A DNA stretch of 64,000 bases from Megaera_A sp965233855 (lineage in GTDB: Bacteria; Pseudomonadota; Alphaproteobacteria; Rickettsiales; Rickettsiaceae): assembly GCA_965233855.1 (NCBI GenBank), contig OZ247586.1, forward strand, positions 1,054,001 to 1,118,000. Reading direction: 5' to 3'. Shown here one piece after another: positions 11,082 through 20,868 of the stretch (position 1 is its first letter; each line of letters begins with the position of its first letter). Made by a program: the position numbers and the translations under genes. The notes under the pieces were generated by a model. The model did not search any database, had not been told where the DNA came from, and saw only the letters and a program-made list of their open reading frames with translations.

Positions 11082-12782
11082 ATGAACCTTATTGATAAGT
11101 ATAAACTTGACGACCCTGCTTGCAAAGCCAGGTTAAATAAGTCAGAACTGGTAGTATCAACTCTGGCTATTAACTTACTATCCCTAGCATTACCAGTCAT
11201 GTTTCTTCAGGTATATGATAGAATAATGACTAACCATAGCGTTGGAACATTAATGGTTCTAGCTGTTGGTGTATGCATTGCCATTATATTTGAAGGAATT
11301 TTAAGAATTGCTAGATCATATATGACTGGTTGGACTGGCATGATGTATGAATATACAATGGCATCAAATGCAATGAGGTACTATATCAATGCAGACCCAG
11401 CCAAACTTAAGAAGGAAGGCTCAGGAAAACAAATCCAAAATCTTGGAGCTTTTTCAAAACTAAGAGATTTTTACGGCGGGCAAACATTTGTTACTCTTGT
11501 AGATATACCTTTTGCACTTGTCTTTATTGCGTTAATTTCATATTTAACAGGCAAATTAGTATTTGTTCCTCTTGTGTTAATTTCTGTGTTTATCCTAATT
11601 TCCTGGATCATGGGTAATAAATTGATGAAAGCGCTACAAATCCAAGATGAAAATGATGATAAAAGATATAATTTTATTATTGAATCGCTGCAAGGAATTC
11701 ACTCAATAAAATCATATGGCTTGGAAGCAGTTTTCGCAAGGCGATATGAACGACTAGAAGAAGATTCAAGTCTCAGCAACTACAACACTTCATTAATCAG
11801 CACAGAAGGTTATACTTTTGGAGTATTATTCAATGAAATAATGGTTATTTCAGTAGTTACGTTTGGTGCTCCCATGGTAATCAATAATCAACTGACTACC
11901 GGCGCTCTAATTGCAACCGTGCTCTTATCTGGACGTCTAATGCAACCAATTCAAAAGGCTCTTTTCTTATGGACACAATTCCAAGACTACCGAATTGCTA
12001 ATAAGAAGGCGAATGATATGTTTTCCATTGACCAAATAGGTCGAAAAAAATCTGAAGACACAAGAAAAGAACTTGGCCAAATACGCTTAAAAAATGTAGC
12101 TTTTGGATATAGTGATAAAACTATTTTTAGTAATATTAATTTAGAACTTAACCTTCCTGATATTATTGCAATTCATGGTCCTAACAGCGCAGGAAAATCA
12201 ACATTAATGCGCTTAATCGCAGGTATTTCGGAGCCATCAGAGGGCGAAATAACAATTGATGGAATAACATCAAGTAAACTTATATCAGAAGATCTTGTGC
12301 ATCATGTTGGATTAATCACTTCAGAAAATACTATGTTCCAAGGAACTATCATGGAGAATCTTACTGCTTTTGATGAGAGTAAAGAGCCTACAGCAAGAGA
12401 GTTAGCAGAACTTTTAAGTATAGATAAAGAAATTGCACTGCTTCCAAAGGGATACGAAACAAAAGTGAATGATGGTTTTGCTGATACCATTGCTCCGGGT
12501 ATCAAACAACGTATCGCAATTGCACGAGTTCTATTAAATAAACCAAAAATTATTTTATTTAATAATGCTGATAAAGGGCTCGATAGAGAAGGATATAATC
12601 ACCTAATTAAATTGCTAACAATGCTGAAAGGCAAAGTAACAATGATCATTACAACAGATGACCATAATATTGGAAAATTAGCTGATAGAAATTTCATTCT
12701 AAAAGATGGAAGCTTAAACGAAGTTCAAACAGAAGATAGTAGTATATTCGAAGTTAAGCCATATAAAGAATTAAAAATATGA
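11082..12782 (+). CDS. Type I secretion ABC permease/ATPase subunit with degenerate ATPase site
   Basis: A 566-residue ABC half-transporter of the PrtD/HlyB/LapB type. A six-helix exporter domain (about residues 25-310) starts directly with membrane segments and has no N-terminal peptidase-like domain. The nucleotide-binding domain begins near residue 340. Walker A is intact (GPNSAGKST, residues 366-374). The Q-loop glutamine is replaced (ITSEN), the LSGGQ signature reads IAPGI, Walker B reads IILFNN with N494-N495 in place of Asp-Glu, and the H-loop histidine is Asp526. This looks like a non-hydrolytic partner that pairs with the next gene. The ORF overlaps the next one by 4 bases (ATGA). 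It probably exports the giant RTX protein encoded upstream, together with the HlyD-like adaptor; an outer-membrane TolC partner is not in the window. Confidence 0.88.
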   Translation: MNLIDKYKLDDPACKARLNKSELVVSTLAINLLSLALPVMFLQVYDRIMTNHSVGTLMVLAVGVCIAIIFEGILRIARSYMTGWTGMMYEYTMASNAMRYYINADPAKLKKEGSGKQIQNLGAFSKLRDFYGGQTFVTLVDIPFALVFIALISYLTGKLVFVPLVLISVFILISWIMGNKLMKALQIQDENDDKRYNFIIESLQGIHSIKSYGLEAVFARRYERLEEDSSLSNYNTSLISTEGYTFGVLFNEIMVISVVTFGAPMVINNQLTTGALIATVLLSGRLMQPIQKALFLWTQFQDYRIANKKANDMFSIDQIGRKKSEDTRKELGQIRLKNVAFGYSDKTIFSNINLELNLPDIIAIHGPNSAGKSTLMRLIAGISEPSEGEITIDGITSSKLISEDLVHHVGLITSENTMFQGTIMENLTAFDESKEPTARELAELLSIDKEIALLPKGYETKVNDGFADTIAPGIKQRIAIARVLLNKPKIILFNNADKGLDREGYNHLIKLLTMLKGKVTMIITTDDHNIGKLADRNFILKDGSLNEVQTEDSSIFEVKPYKELKI

Positions 12783-14998
12783 CAACATATTCAACAGTAG
12801 ACATGGTTGCTGAAGCTGGGCAAGCAGAGTATATAGAAACAGATCAAATTGACTCTCTATTAGAGCTATTTGATATGCATAACCTTATACCAAAACTATC
12901 TAAGCATGAGCATGTGTTTGCTACGTCTCTTGCAATGCTAGTAACCTCTTTAAATTGGAGTGGGAATGTTAGGCATTTATTCGAATCTCTTCCATATACG
13001 AAAGGTAGAGAAATTGATTTACTAGATATTCTAAACACGATGGTAAATCTTGGTTACACTAGCCACAATATGCCAATGAATTTAAAAGAGATAGATGACA
13101 GGCTTATGCCTTGTTTATTTATTGCCGAGAAAAAAGGAGCTGCGCCACTTGTTTTATTATCAAAAGAAGATGGGATAATCACCGCTTTTAATAGTCGCAA
13201 GAAACAAAAAATTTCTTTTAAAGCCAAGAATGTAGTTGGTAATTCTTATTTCTTTGAAAAGATGAACCCTGAAAAAGTTGAAGAAGAAAAGCAAACAAAA
13301 CAAGCTGCTGGAATGAATTGGTTTAGCATCATATTCAGTCGTTTCCGACCAGTTATTCATGAAATTGTACTAACGAGCCTCTTTATCAATACTTTAGCTC
13401 TAGCAATGCCTCTCTTCATCATGTCTATTTATGATAAAGTAATAGGATCTGGCTCTACTGTCACTCTTCAAAATTTAGTTATAGGCGTTGGTATAGCAGT
13501 TACAGCCGAATCAATTTTAAGAATAATTCGTCTAAGATCCGTTGTGTGGCTTGGAGTAAGACTCGACAATATTGTAAGCAACACAATATTTGAACGATTA
13601 TTATATATGAAAGCTGCATACACTGAAGGAGCTTCTATTTCTGCGCAAATATCAAGAATCAAATCTTTTGAATCTGTAAGAAAATTCTTTACTGGCCCTT
13701 TGTTTTCTGTGGTTGTAGAGCTACCATTTACTATCATTCTACTAACAGCCATTTGGATGCTAACTGGACCACTAGTATATATTCCTCTAATTGTAGTCTT
13801 GTTATTTACACTATTACTATATTATTACCAATCCAAACTACGAGTATCAATGAGGGCTGCTGCACGCGCGAGTTCGCACCGTCAACAACATGGTATGGAA
13901 ACGTTCATTAAAATGCACGCATTGCACCATAATGGCATGGCACGAAGTTGGTGGATAAAATATAAAGAAAAACTAAGCCACTCTTCGCTGACTAGTTTTA
14001 ATTCGAATATGATTTCATCAATAATCGAAACAGCTGCACACTCAATCTCAATCGCTTCAGGAGTGGCGGTAATAGCATTTGGAGTACATTTAATCTGGGA
14101 TGGCAGCATCACAATTGGTACGCTTGTAGCAACAATGATTTTGATATGGAGAATACTAGGCCCATTACAAACCTTATGCTCTATGCTTCCAAGAATAGAA
14201 CAACTAAAAAATAGTATTGATCAAATTAATAGGCTTGCAACGATAGAAGTTGAAAAACAATCAACTGTTCTTAAGAGACCGATTGAGAAGTTAAATGGAA
14301 ATATAAAAGTTACTAACGTCGGCCTTCGTTATAGCATAGATGTTGAACCAATATTTGTCGGGCTTGATATAGAAGTAAAACCAGGAGAAGTAATTGGAAT
14401 TACTGGAGTAAATGGATCTGGAAAAAGTTCCCTACTAAAACTAATAAATGGTTTATACACACCTCAAACAGGAACTATAAGAATCGATGGAACTAATATT
14501 AAACAGCTAGAACCTATTGAACTTAGACACTATATTAACTATTTACCACAAATGCCTAACTTCTTTGAAGGTACAATAAGAGAAAATTTATTATTAGTTA
14601 ACCCACTATCAACTGATAAAGATATAATGGTAGCTCTGGAAAAAGCAACGGCATTGGACGAGCTAGCTACTCTTGAAAAAGGTATTGATACTATAATCAA
14701 AGCTAACAATCCTGCACTTCCTACGGGTTTTATTTACACCTTAAATCTTGCAAGAGTTTTCTTAAAGGAAAGTAATATTTTACTATTAGATGAACTACCT
14801 AATGCTTCATTAAATGAGGATGTAGGAACAGCATATAAAAAACTTATTTCTGACTCCAGGGGAGAAAAAACTGTATTCTTTGTCAGTCAACGTGATGATT
14901 ATCTTCAACTCGCTGATCGTATTATAGTTTTCCGTCCTGGTAATAGACCAACAGTTATGAAATCAGATGAATTTATTAATAAATATGGGCAATTTTAA
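12779..14998 (+). CDS. Type I secretion ABC permease/ATPase with C39-like N-terminal domain
   Basis: A 739-residue LapB/HlyB-type ABC exporter. Residues 1-165 resemble the peptidase-C39-like domain that binds RTX substrates in this family; no catalytic Cys box is evident. The exporter membrane domain spans about 190-480 and the nucleotide-binding domain about 505-735. Walker A (GVNGSGKSS), the Q-loop (YLPQ) and Walker B with its catalytic Glu (ILLLDE) are kept. The signature reads LPTGF instead of LSGGQ, and the H-loop His is Gln (VSQRDD). With the preceding subunit it probably forms a heterodimer, as proposed for RtxB/RtxE of Vibrio cholerae; here at most one composite site could work. Its stop codon directly abuts the next start, so the three transport genes are almost certainly co-translated. 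Confidence 0.9.
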   Translation: MTTYSTVDMVAEAGQAEYIETDQIDSLLELFDMHNLIPKLSKHEHVFATSLAMLVTSLNWSGNVRHLFESLPYTKGREIDLLDILNTMVNLGYTSHNMPMNLKEIDDRLMPCLFIAEKKGAAPLVLLSKEDGIITAFNSRKKQKISFKAKNVVGNSYFFEKMNPEKVEEEKQTKQAAGMNWFSIIFSRFRPVIHEIVLTSLFINTLALAMPLFIMSIYDKVIGSGSTVTLQNLVIGVGIAVTAESILRIIRLRSVVWLGVRLDNIVSNTIFERLLYMKAAYTEGASISAQISRIKSFESVRKFFTGPLFSVVVELPFTIILLTAIWMLTGPLVYIPLIVVLLFTLLLYYYQSKLRVSMRAAARASSHRQQHGMETFIKMHALHHNGMARSWWIKYKEKLSHSSLTSFNSNMISSIIETAAHSISIASGVAVIAFGVHLIWDGSITIGTLVATMILIWRILGPLQTLCSMLPRIEQLKNSIDQINRLATIEVEKQSTVLKRPIEKLNGNIKVTNVGLRYSIDVEPIFVGLDIEVKPGEVIGITGVNGSGKSSLLKLINGLYTPQTGTIRIDGTNIKQLEPIELRHYINYLPQMPNFFEGTIRENLLLVNPLSTDKDIMVALEKATALDELATLEKGIDTIIKANNPALPTGFIYTLNLARVFLKESNILLLDELPNASLNEDVGTAYKKLISDSRGEKTVFFVSQRDDYLQLADRIIVFRPGNRPTVMKSDEFINKYGQF

Positions 14999-16363
14999 AT
15001 GTTAAAATCAATATCTAGATTCTTCACAGGTAGAAGAGGTTCTTATGCTAAAATTGATCAACTACGATACTTATCGCAATCAGCTCTCATAGAAGAGACT
15101 GCAGCGCCTTATATGGTAAGGACTACATTATTCTTTATCAGCGTAGTTATTATTAGTTTAATCGTCTGGGCTGGATTTACAGATGTGGAAGAAATTGCAG
15201 TAACCCAAGGTGAAGTGATCCCAAGCAAGCACGTTCAATCTATTCAGCACCTAGAAGGCGGGATAGTAGCTAAAATCAACGTTGTAGAAGGAGAGTTAGT
15301 GGATGAAGGGCAAACTATCTTTGTTTTAGATGGAACAGCCGTAAAACAAGATTTATCTGCAATCAAAGCTAAAAAGATTTCATTAAAATACCAAGCATTA
15401 AGATTAAGATCTTTTATAAATAATACTACACCAAATTTCCAGGAGTTAGATAGTGAAGAAATAGATCAAAATCTTATTGATGAGCAAATGAAAGCTTTTG
15501 AAAGCATGATAGAAGCGCGTGATAATGAAAAAGATGTCATTACCGAACAAATTATTCAAAAAGAATCTGCTCTTGCAGGTTTTATAGGAAGAAAGAAAAC
15601 TCTCAAAGAAAGTATGAGCCTTGTAAAAGAAGAGATGGATTTAAAAGCAAAGCTTAATAAAAAAGGGCATTTAAGCAAGTTTAAATTGCTACAAATACAA
15701 AAACAATATAATGATATAACAGGAGAGTTTCAAGAAACTGAATCTGATGCAAAACAAGCTGAAAATGCCATCTCAGAATATAAAAATAGACTTGAGTCCC
15801 TTGAATCTAATTTTATTGATGACGCATATCAAGAACTAAACACTGTTGAAGGTGACATAAATCAAATTGAAGAAACCATTAAGAAACTTGAGGAGCAAGT
15901 AAACAGATTAGAAATAAAATCTCCTTCATATGGTTTTGTAAAAGTTTTAAATGTTAAAACTTTAGGCGGTGTAATTGAATCTGGCCAAATTTTAGCTGAA
16001 ATTGTTCCTTTAGAAGGGAATCTAATCATTGAAACACAAATCCAACCAAAAGATATTGGTCATGTTAAAACTGGTCAATCTGTGAATGTAAAAGTTAGTT
16101 CATATGATTTTTCAAGATATGGAACTATCGAAGGAGTACTTGAATATATTTCAGCTACAACTTTTGTAAATGATGATGGCTCTAGATATTATATGGGACG
16201 AGTCTCCATCGAAAAAAATTATGTTGGGTCTAATGAAAAAAATAATCTAATAGTACCTGGAATGACAGTACAAGCAGATATTGTCACTGGTGCAAAATCA
16301 ATATTAGCTTATTTATTAAAACCAATTCACACCTCAGTAACTACTGCGTTTTCTGAAAGATAA
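14999..16363 (+). CDS. HlyD-family type I secretion periplasmic adaptor
   Basis: A 454-residue membrane fusion protein. A short cytoplasmic N-terminus is followed by one membrane anchor (about residues 43-62). Next come a biotinyl-lipoyl-like half (HVQSIQHLEGGIVAKINVVEG), a long coiled coil (about 115-300) and the returning lipoyl and beta-barrel region with IKSPSYGFVKVL and, near the end, VPGMTVQADIVTG, which is typical of HlyD/LapC proteins. It bridges the inner-membrane ABC dimer to an outer-membrane TolC channel for one-step export. It starts with the base after the ABC stop and ends 11 bases before the next gene, so the secretion and signalling genes form one unit. Confidence 0.92.
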   Translation: MLKSISRFFTGRRGSYAKIDQLRYLSQSALIEETAAPYMVRTTLFFISVVIISLIVWAGFTDVEEIAVTQGEVIPSKHVQSIQHLEGGIVAKINVVEGELVDEGQTIFVLDGTAVKQDLSAIKAKKISLKYQALRLRSFINNTTPNFQELDSEEIDQNLIDEQMKAFESMIEARDNEKDVITEQIIQKESALAGFIGRKKTLKESMSLVKEEMDLKAKLNKKGHLSKFKLLQIQKQYNDITGEFQETESDAKQAENAISEYKNRLESLESNFIDDAYQELNTVEGDINQIEETIKKLEEQVNRLEIKSPSYGFVKVLNVKTLGGVIESGQILAEIVPLEGNLIIETQIQPKDIGHVKTGQSVNVKVSSYDFSRYGTIEGVLEYISATTFVNDDGSRYYMGRVSIEKNYVGSNEKNNLIVPGMTVQADIVTGAKSILAYLLKPIHTSVTTAFSER

Positions 16364-16374
16364 AAGGAGAAAAA

Positions 16375-17301
16375 ATGTCTACAAACGAGGAAATACCACC
16401 TCTCATTCTTGCTATCGATGATGACAGAACTATGTTAATGACGCTTGAGGCGAAATTAAATAAGCAAGGTTATAGAGTAGTAACGGCTACTAATGGCAAA
16501 TCAGCCTGCGAAGCTATCAAAAAATTACACGATAAACTAGATGCAATACTACTTGATCGAATTATGCCTGATGTAGATGGATTAAAAATTGTACAGTGGT
16601 TAAAAAACCAAGACACTCTGGTCAAACCTCCTGTTATAATGCAAACAGGATCTGATAAACCAGAACAAATAAAAGAAGGTCTTGATGCTGGAGTTTTTTA
16701 TTATCTAACAAAACCAATACAAGACGAAGTTCTAAAATCAGTTGTATTATCAGCTGTAAAAGAGTCCAAGCAAAAAAGAGCTTTGAATGTTGAACTAAGT
16801 CGCCATAAATCAAGTTTTAAATTAATGGACAGTGCTATTTTTCATCTAAAAACTTTAAAAGAAGCAGAAGGAGCCGCTTGCTTTATTGCAAATTGTTTCC
16901 CAGATTCTGAGGCTATGTTACCTGCTATTGCAGAACTAGTTATAAATGCAGTGGAACATGGAAATTTAGGAATTACATACGATGAAAAAACAAAACTTAT
17001 TGCTAATGGTTCCTGGAGAAGTGAGCTTGAGAAGCGCACCAAGTTACCAGAACATAAAGATAAAATAGTAGAGATTTTCTTCAAGCATGAAAATGATAAA
17101 TATACTATTAGAATTTCTGATCAAGGTAAAGGCTTCCCATGGCCTAAATACATTAATGTAGATCCGGCTAGAGCTCTAGATAATCATGGTAGAGGTATTG
17201 CAAGAGCTAATATGACTTTTACAAAATTACAATATAATAAAGAAGGAACTCAAGTCCTTGCTACTTTAGATAAATCTGAACAAACCTCTTTAGATTGGTA
17301 A
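16375..17301 (+). CDS. Response regulator fused to a GHKL-type ATPase domain
   Basis: 308 residues. The N-terminal receiver domain has the acidic pocket (AIDDD), phospho-acceptor Asp61 (LLDRIMPDVDG) and the conserved Lys in LTKP. After a linker, residues about 165-300 form an HATPase_c domain with an N-box (ELVINAVEHGN), a G1 box (DQGKGF) and a G2 box (NHGRGIARA). It has no HisKA dimerisation helix, so it resembles RsbW/SpoIIAB-type serine kinases (anti-sigma factors) rather than histidine kinases. A good Shine-Dalgarno (AAAGGAGA) precedes the ATG. It is the likely output protein of the phosphorelay encoded by the next two genes. Its partner or target is not in the window. Confidence 0.85.
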   Translation: MSTNEEIPPLILAIDDDRTMLMTLEAKLNKQGYRVVTATNGKSACEAIKKLHDKLDAILLDRIMPDVDGLKIVQWLKNQDTLVKPPVIMQTGSDKPEQIKEGLDAGVFYYLTKPIQDEVLKSVVLSAVKESKQKRALNVELSRHKSSFKLMDSAIFHLKTLKEAEGAACFIANCFPDSEAMLPAIAELVINAVEHGNLGITYDEKTKLIANGSWRSELEKRTKLPEHKDKIVEIFFKHENDKYTIRISDQGKGFPWPKYINVDPARALDNHGRGIARANMTFTKLQYNKEGTQVLATLDKSEQTSLDW

Positions 17302-17310
17302 TCATTAGGT

Positions 17311-20300
17311 ATGAAAAAAACCATATTCAACATTTTCGTACTTTTTCTGGCATACTTCATACCAGGAAAACTTGGTTTTTTACTTGCGCTTCCACCAGAT
17401 GGCTCTACTGCTATATGGCCCTCCTCTGGGTTTGCTTCAGCTGGTGTAATATTACTTGGATACGGCTCATTGCCGGGAGTGTTTATTGGATCATTATTAC
17501 TAAATCTACATCACAAACTTACTATCGCAGAAATATTTTCACCTGCAGTATTTGATTATCTTACTAAAGCATCTTTTATCGCATTAGGGGCATTACTAGA
17601 ATCTTTTGCGGTTGCCTATATAGTTAGAAGATTTATTGGTTTCCCAAGCAGCTTTTCACATTGGAAAGATGTTATTATTCTGTTTATCTTCGCAGGGTTA
17701 ATTGGCTCCGTACCTTCTCCAACGATTGGTGTAGCAACATTATATGTAATGGGCTATGTATCAATGAATAGTTTTATGTATAACTGGGTTTCTTGGTGGA
17801 CTGGCAATAGTCTTGGAATCATAGCTATAACACCAGTTTTAGTAACAATTTTTTCTCCTCATGAATATATAAGCAATAAAAGAAAATTATTTATTGCCAT
17901 TCCTCTTATTTCAGTTCTGTCGCTAATCTCTCTAGCATTTGTTAATACAAATAAATATGAGCAACGAAAACTACAACAAAGCTTAGAACAAGAGGCTAAA
18001 CATACAATAGTTCAATTAGAGAATCGTATTCAAACTAAATTCAAACAAATAACTTCAATTGACAGTTTCTTTAATGCCTCTAGTAACGTTACTAGAAAAG
18101 AATTTAAAAAATTCCTCCAAAATTCAATAGAAGAATCTAGTTGGCTGTATTCAATAAAATGGATACCTAAAGTAACAAATTCTAATGTACATACAATAAT
18201 TAGTGATGCTAAAAAGGATGGGTTCAAAGGGTTTAAGATCAAATCTGAAGGCAATTCAGATGAGAAAATAGGTAAATTCCCTATATTATATTCAGAGTCA
18301 AAAAATCACTCCTCTGACAATCTTGGAATTGATATAATGTCAAATCCTGATTTACGACCAGATCTACTTAAATCCATCTCAACAGGAAAAATGGTTGCCA
18401 CTAAAGTCATAGATATAAATGAAAACAATGAATTGTTACGAATATTTACAATTTATAGACCTATTTATAAAAAATATCAATCTCTAGATACTGAAGAAAA
18501 AAGAAAACAAAATATAATAGGATTTATATCAGGCACTTACGTTATCAACACAATTATTGCACAATATGCACAAGAACTTAGAGAAAAAGGTATAGAATTA
18601 AATGTATTTGATCATACACACAACTTTGCAGATACAAATTTAATATATAGCTCATATGAAGGGTCTCCAGAATTTTTATTAGAAACGGCTATTTGCATCG
18701 ACGTCGCAGGAAGAATATGGACTGTAAAATTCCAACAAACTGAAGAATATCTTGTAACCAATAAGAAATGGCACTTATGGTATCTTTTAATTGCTGGATT
18801 AACCTTACAAACTCTAACTGCAATACTAACACTAATTATCACTGGTTATTCAGCTACTATTGAAATTCTAGTAAAAAAGAAAACTGCTGATTTAGAAGAG
18901 AGTGAACATAGATTTCAATTGGCAGTTAAAGGAACTAAAGATGGTATTTGGGATTGGGAAAATACATCTAAAGATAAGCAATATTGGTCTCCTCAATTCT
19001 ATAAATTGCTTGGTTATGAAAATAATGAATTAGAAGCTAAACAATCTGTATTCATGTCAATGATCCATTCAGAAGATTTAGAAGCAGTGCAAAAAGCATT
19101 TAATGCTCATATATATAAAGGACGCACATTTGATATTGAACATCGCATGAGAAAGAAGTCTGGGAAACATGGGTGGTTTCAATCGCGTGGTATCATAATT
19201 GTTGATCCTAAAACAAACAATAAACGAATGACTGGTTCAATTAGCGACATAAGTGATAGAAAAAATACAGAGAAAAAATTGCAACAAGCTAAAGAAGAAG
19301 CTGAGTCAGCAACTAGAATGAAATCTGACTTCTTAGCTACTATGAGTCACGAAATCAGAACACCAATGAATGGAATTATAGGAACAACAGAATTGGTACT
19401 TGATACAGAATTAACGACTCAACAAAAAGGCTACCTTGATAATGTACTATATTCTGCTGAAAATCTTCTTGAAATTTTAAATGATATCTTAGACTTTTCT
19501 AAAATAGAAGCGGGTAAAATGGAAATTGAATTGCATCCATTTAATATAAGAAGAGCAAGCCAAGAAGTCATTGATTTATTACTACCAAAAGCTCAACAAA
19601 AAAATCTTAAACTTATATTAGATTTCAAGACAGATACTAATGAATTCATAATTGGTGATTCAATGAGAATTCGTCAAATTTTACATAACCTTGTTGGCAA
19701 CGCTATTAAGTTTACAGAAAAAGGCGAAGTCACAATCACAGTAGAAAATCAACGCAAGGTTAAAACTGCGAAGAATAAGGCTAGGCTACTCATATCGGTA
19801 GCTGATACTGGTATTGGTTTAACAAAGGAGCAGCGCCGTGCTATTTTCAATAAATTTGTTCAGGCTGATAGTTCTACAACTAGAAAATTTGGTGGCACCG
19901 GTCTTGGACTTGCGATTTGTCAAATGCTTGTAGCTATGCTTGGTGGGGAAATTGGTGTTGAGAGTGAAACTGGGAAAGGCTCCGTATTCTCTTTCTCTAT
20001 ACTTGTTGATATCACCTCAAAAGATCAAATTACTGATAAAGCAATTGATACAGGCGCAAATGCACTTGATCATGGCGTAAAAACTCCAATTAGAGTATTA
20101 ATGGCGGAAGATAATAGAATAAATGCAGAGTTTGCAAAAGAAATGCTAGAAAAGCTTAAATGTGATGTTACAGTTGTAAGGCATGGACGTGAAGCGTATG
20201 AAACCTTGCAAAAGGACAGAGAATTTGATCTTATATTTATGGATTGTCAAATGCCTATTATGGATGGTTTTGAAGCTACAAAAAACGTTAGAGAGTATGA

Positions 20301-20466
20301 AAGTAAGAATAAGTATAAGCACATACCAATTGTTGCCTTAACAGCAAATGCTATGAAAGGTGACCGCGAAAAATGTATCAAAGCTGGTATGGATGATTAT
20401 TTGAGCAAACCTGTCCGTCAAAAATATTTTGCAGGAATGATCAGAAAATGGCTAGGCGGAAAATAA
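17311..20466 (+). CDS. Hybrid sensor histidine kinase (MASE1-CHASE-PAS-HisKA-HATPase-REC)
   Basis: 1,051 residues. Residues 1-210 contain multiple membrane helices matching MASE1 (WPSSGFASAGVILLGYG). A periplasmic CHASE-like region (about 225-510) is closed by another membrane helix near 495-520. A PAS/PAC domain follows at about 535-660 (GIWDWE...YWSPQFYKLLGY). HisKA carries His680 (MSHEIRTPMNG). HATPase_c has an N-box (NLVGNAIKFT), DTGIG, and GGTGLGLAI. The C-terminal receiver has Asp978 (FMDCQMPIMDG) and the Lys in LSKPV. It senses an unknown extracytoplasmic or membrane signal and relays phosphate from His to Asp and on to the HPt protein encoded next. It starts 9 bases after the REC-HATPase gene. 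Placement next to a type I secretion system suggests control of exoprotein production or export. Confidence 0.93.
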   Translation: MKKTIFNIFVLFLAYFIPGKLGFLLALPPDGSTAIWPSSGFASAGVILLGYGSLPGVFIGSLLLNLHHKLTIAEIFSPAVFDYLTKASFIALGALLESFAVAYIVRRFIGFPSSFSHWKDVIILFIFAGLIGSVPSPTIGVATLYVMGYVSMNSFMYNWVSWWTGNSLGIIAITPVLVTIFSPHEYISNKRKLFIAIPLISVLSLISLAFVNTNKYEQRKLQQSLEQEAKHTIVQLENRIQTKFKQITSIDSFFNASSNVTRKEFKKFLQNSIEESSWLYSIKWIPKVTNSNVHTIISDAKKDGFKGFKIKSEGNSDEKIGKFPILYSESKNHSSDNLGIDIMSNPDLRPDLLKSISTGKMVATKVIDINENNELLRIFTIYRPIYKKYQSLDTEEKRKQNIIGFISGTYVINTIIAQYAQELREKGIELNVFDHTHNFADTNLIYSSYEGSPEFLLETAICIDVAGRIWTVKFQQTEEYLVTNKKWHLWYLLIAGLTLQTLTAILTLIITGYSATIEILVKKKTADLEESEHRFQLAVKGTKDGIWDWENTSKDKQYWSPQFYKLLGYENNELEAKQSVFMSMIHSEDLEAVQKAFNAHIYKGRTFDIEHRMRKKSGKHGWFQSRGIIIVDPKTNNKRMTGSISDISDRKNTEKKLQQAKEEAESATRMKSDFLATMSHEIRTPMNGIIGTTELVLDTELTTQQKGYLDNVLYSAENLLEILNDILDFSKIEAGKMEIELHPFNIRRASQEVIDLLLPKAQQKNLKLILDFKTDTNEFIIGDSMRIRQILHNLVGNAIKFTEKGEVTITVENQRKVKTAKNKARLLISVADTGIGLTKEQRRAIFNKFVQADSSTTRKFGGTGLGLAICQMLVAMLGGEIGVESETGKGSVFSFSILVDITSKDQITDKAIDTGANALDHGVKTPIRVLMAEDNRINAEFAKEMLEKLKCDVTVVRHGREAYETLQKDREFDLIFMDCQMPIMDGFEATKNVREYESKNKYKHIPIVALTANAMKGDREKCIKAGMDDYLSKPVRQKYFAGMIRKWLGGK

Positions 20467-20502
20467 ACTTAAAAAATATATGCTATTAAAGGGGTATAAC
20501 TT

Positions 20503-20868
20503 ATGAGCGAACAACTGGAAATATTAAATATGAGCATCGTAGAAGAAGCAAAAGAATTAATGAGCGATCGCTTTCCAATGATGGTTACATATTTTCTTGA
20601 AGATACACAAATGTATTTGGAAGAAATAGAAAAAGCTGTATCAGAAAACAATGCGGAGATCGCTATCTCACCAGCACATACTATCAAATCTTCTGCGAAG
20701 CAGCTTGGAGCTGAAAGAGTTTCAGAAATATCAAAAGCAATAGAAGAGCAATGTAGGAATATAACAGAAAATGGCAATGAAGATTTTCAGCAATTTAAAA
20801 AAAAATATGAAGATCTAAAAGAAGAAATCAATGCCGTAACCCCTGAACTAACAAAATTATGTGATTAA
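20503..20868 (+). CDS. Histidine phosphotransfer (HPt) protein
   Basis: 121 residues, mostly helical. The HPt signature is around His59 (PAHTIKSSAKQLGA). It should shuttle phosphate between the receiver of the hybrid kinase encoded 36 bases upstream and a second receiver, most simply Asp61 of the REC-HATPase protein. It is preceded by AAAGGGG at suitable spacing. Its stop TAA shares an A with the ATG of the following DUF2461 gene, so translation is coupled. Confidence 0.9.
   Translation: MSEQLEILNMSIVEEAKELMSDRFPMMVTYFLEDTQMYLEEIEKAVSENNAEIAISPAHTIKSSAKQLGAERVSEISKAIEEQCRNITENGNEDFQQFKKKYEDLKEEINAVTPELTKLCD

Noticed and set aside
17295..17555. Plus-strand ORF at the start of the histidine kinase
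   Set aside because: It lies in another frame of the MASE1 coding region and encodes no coherent protein.
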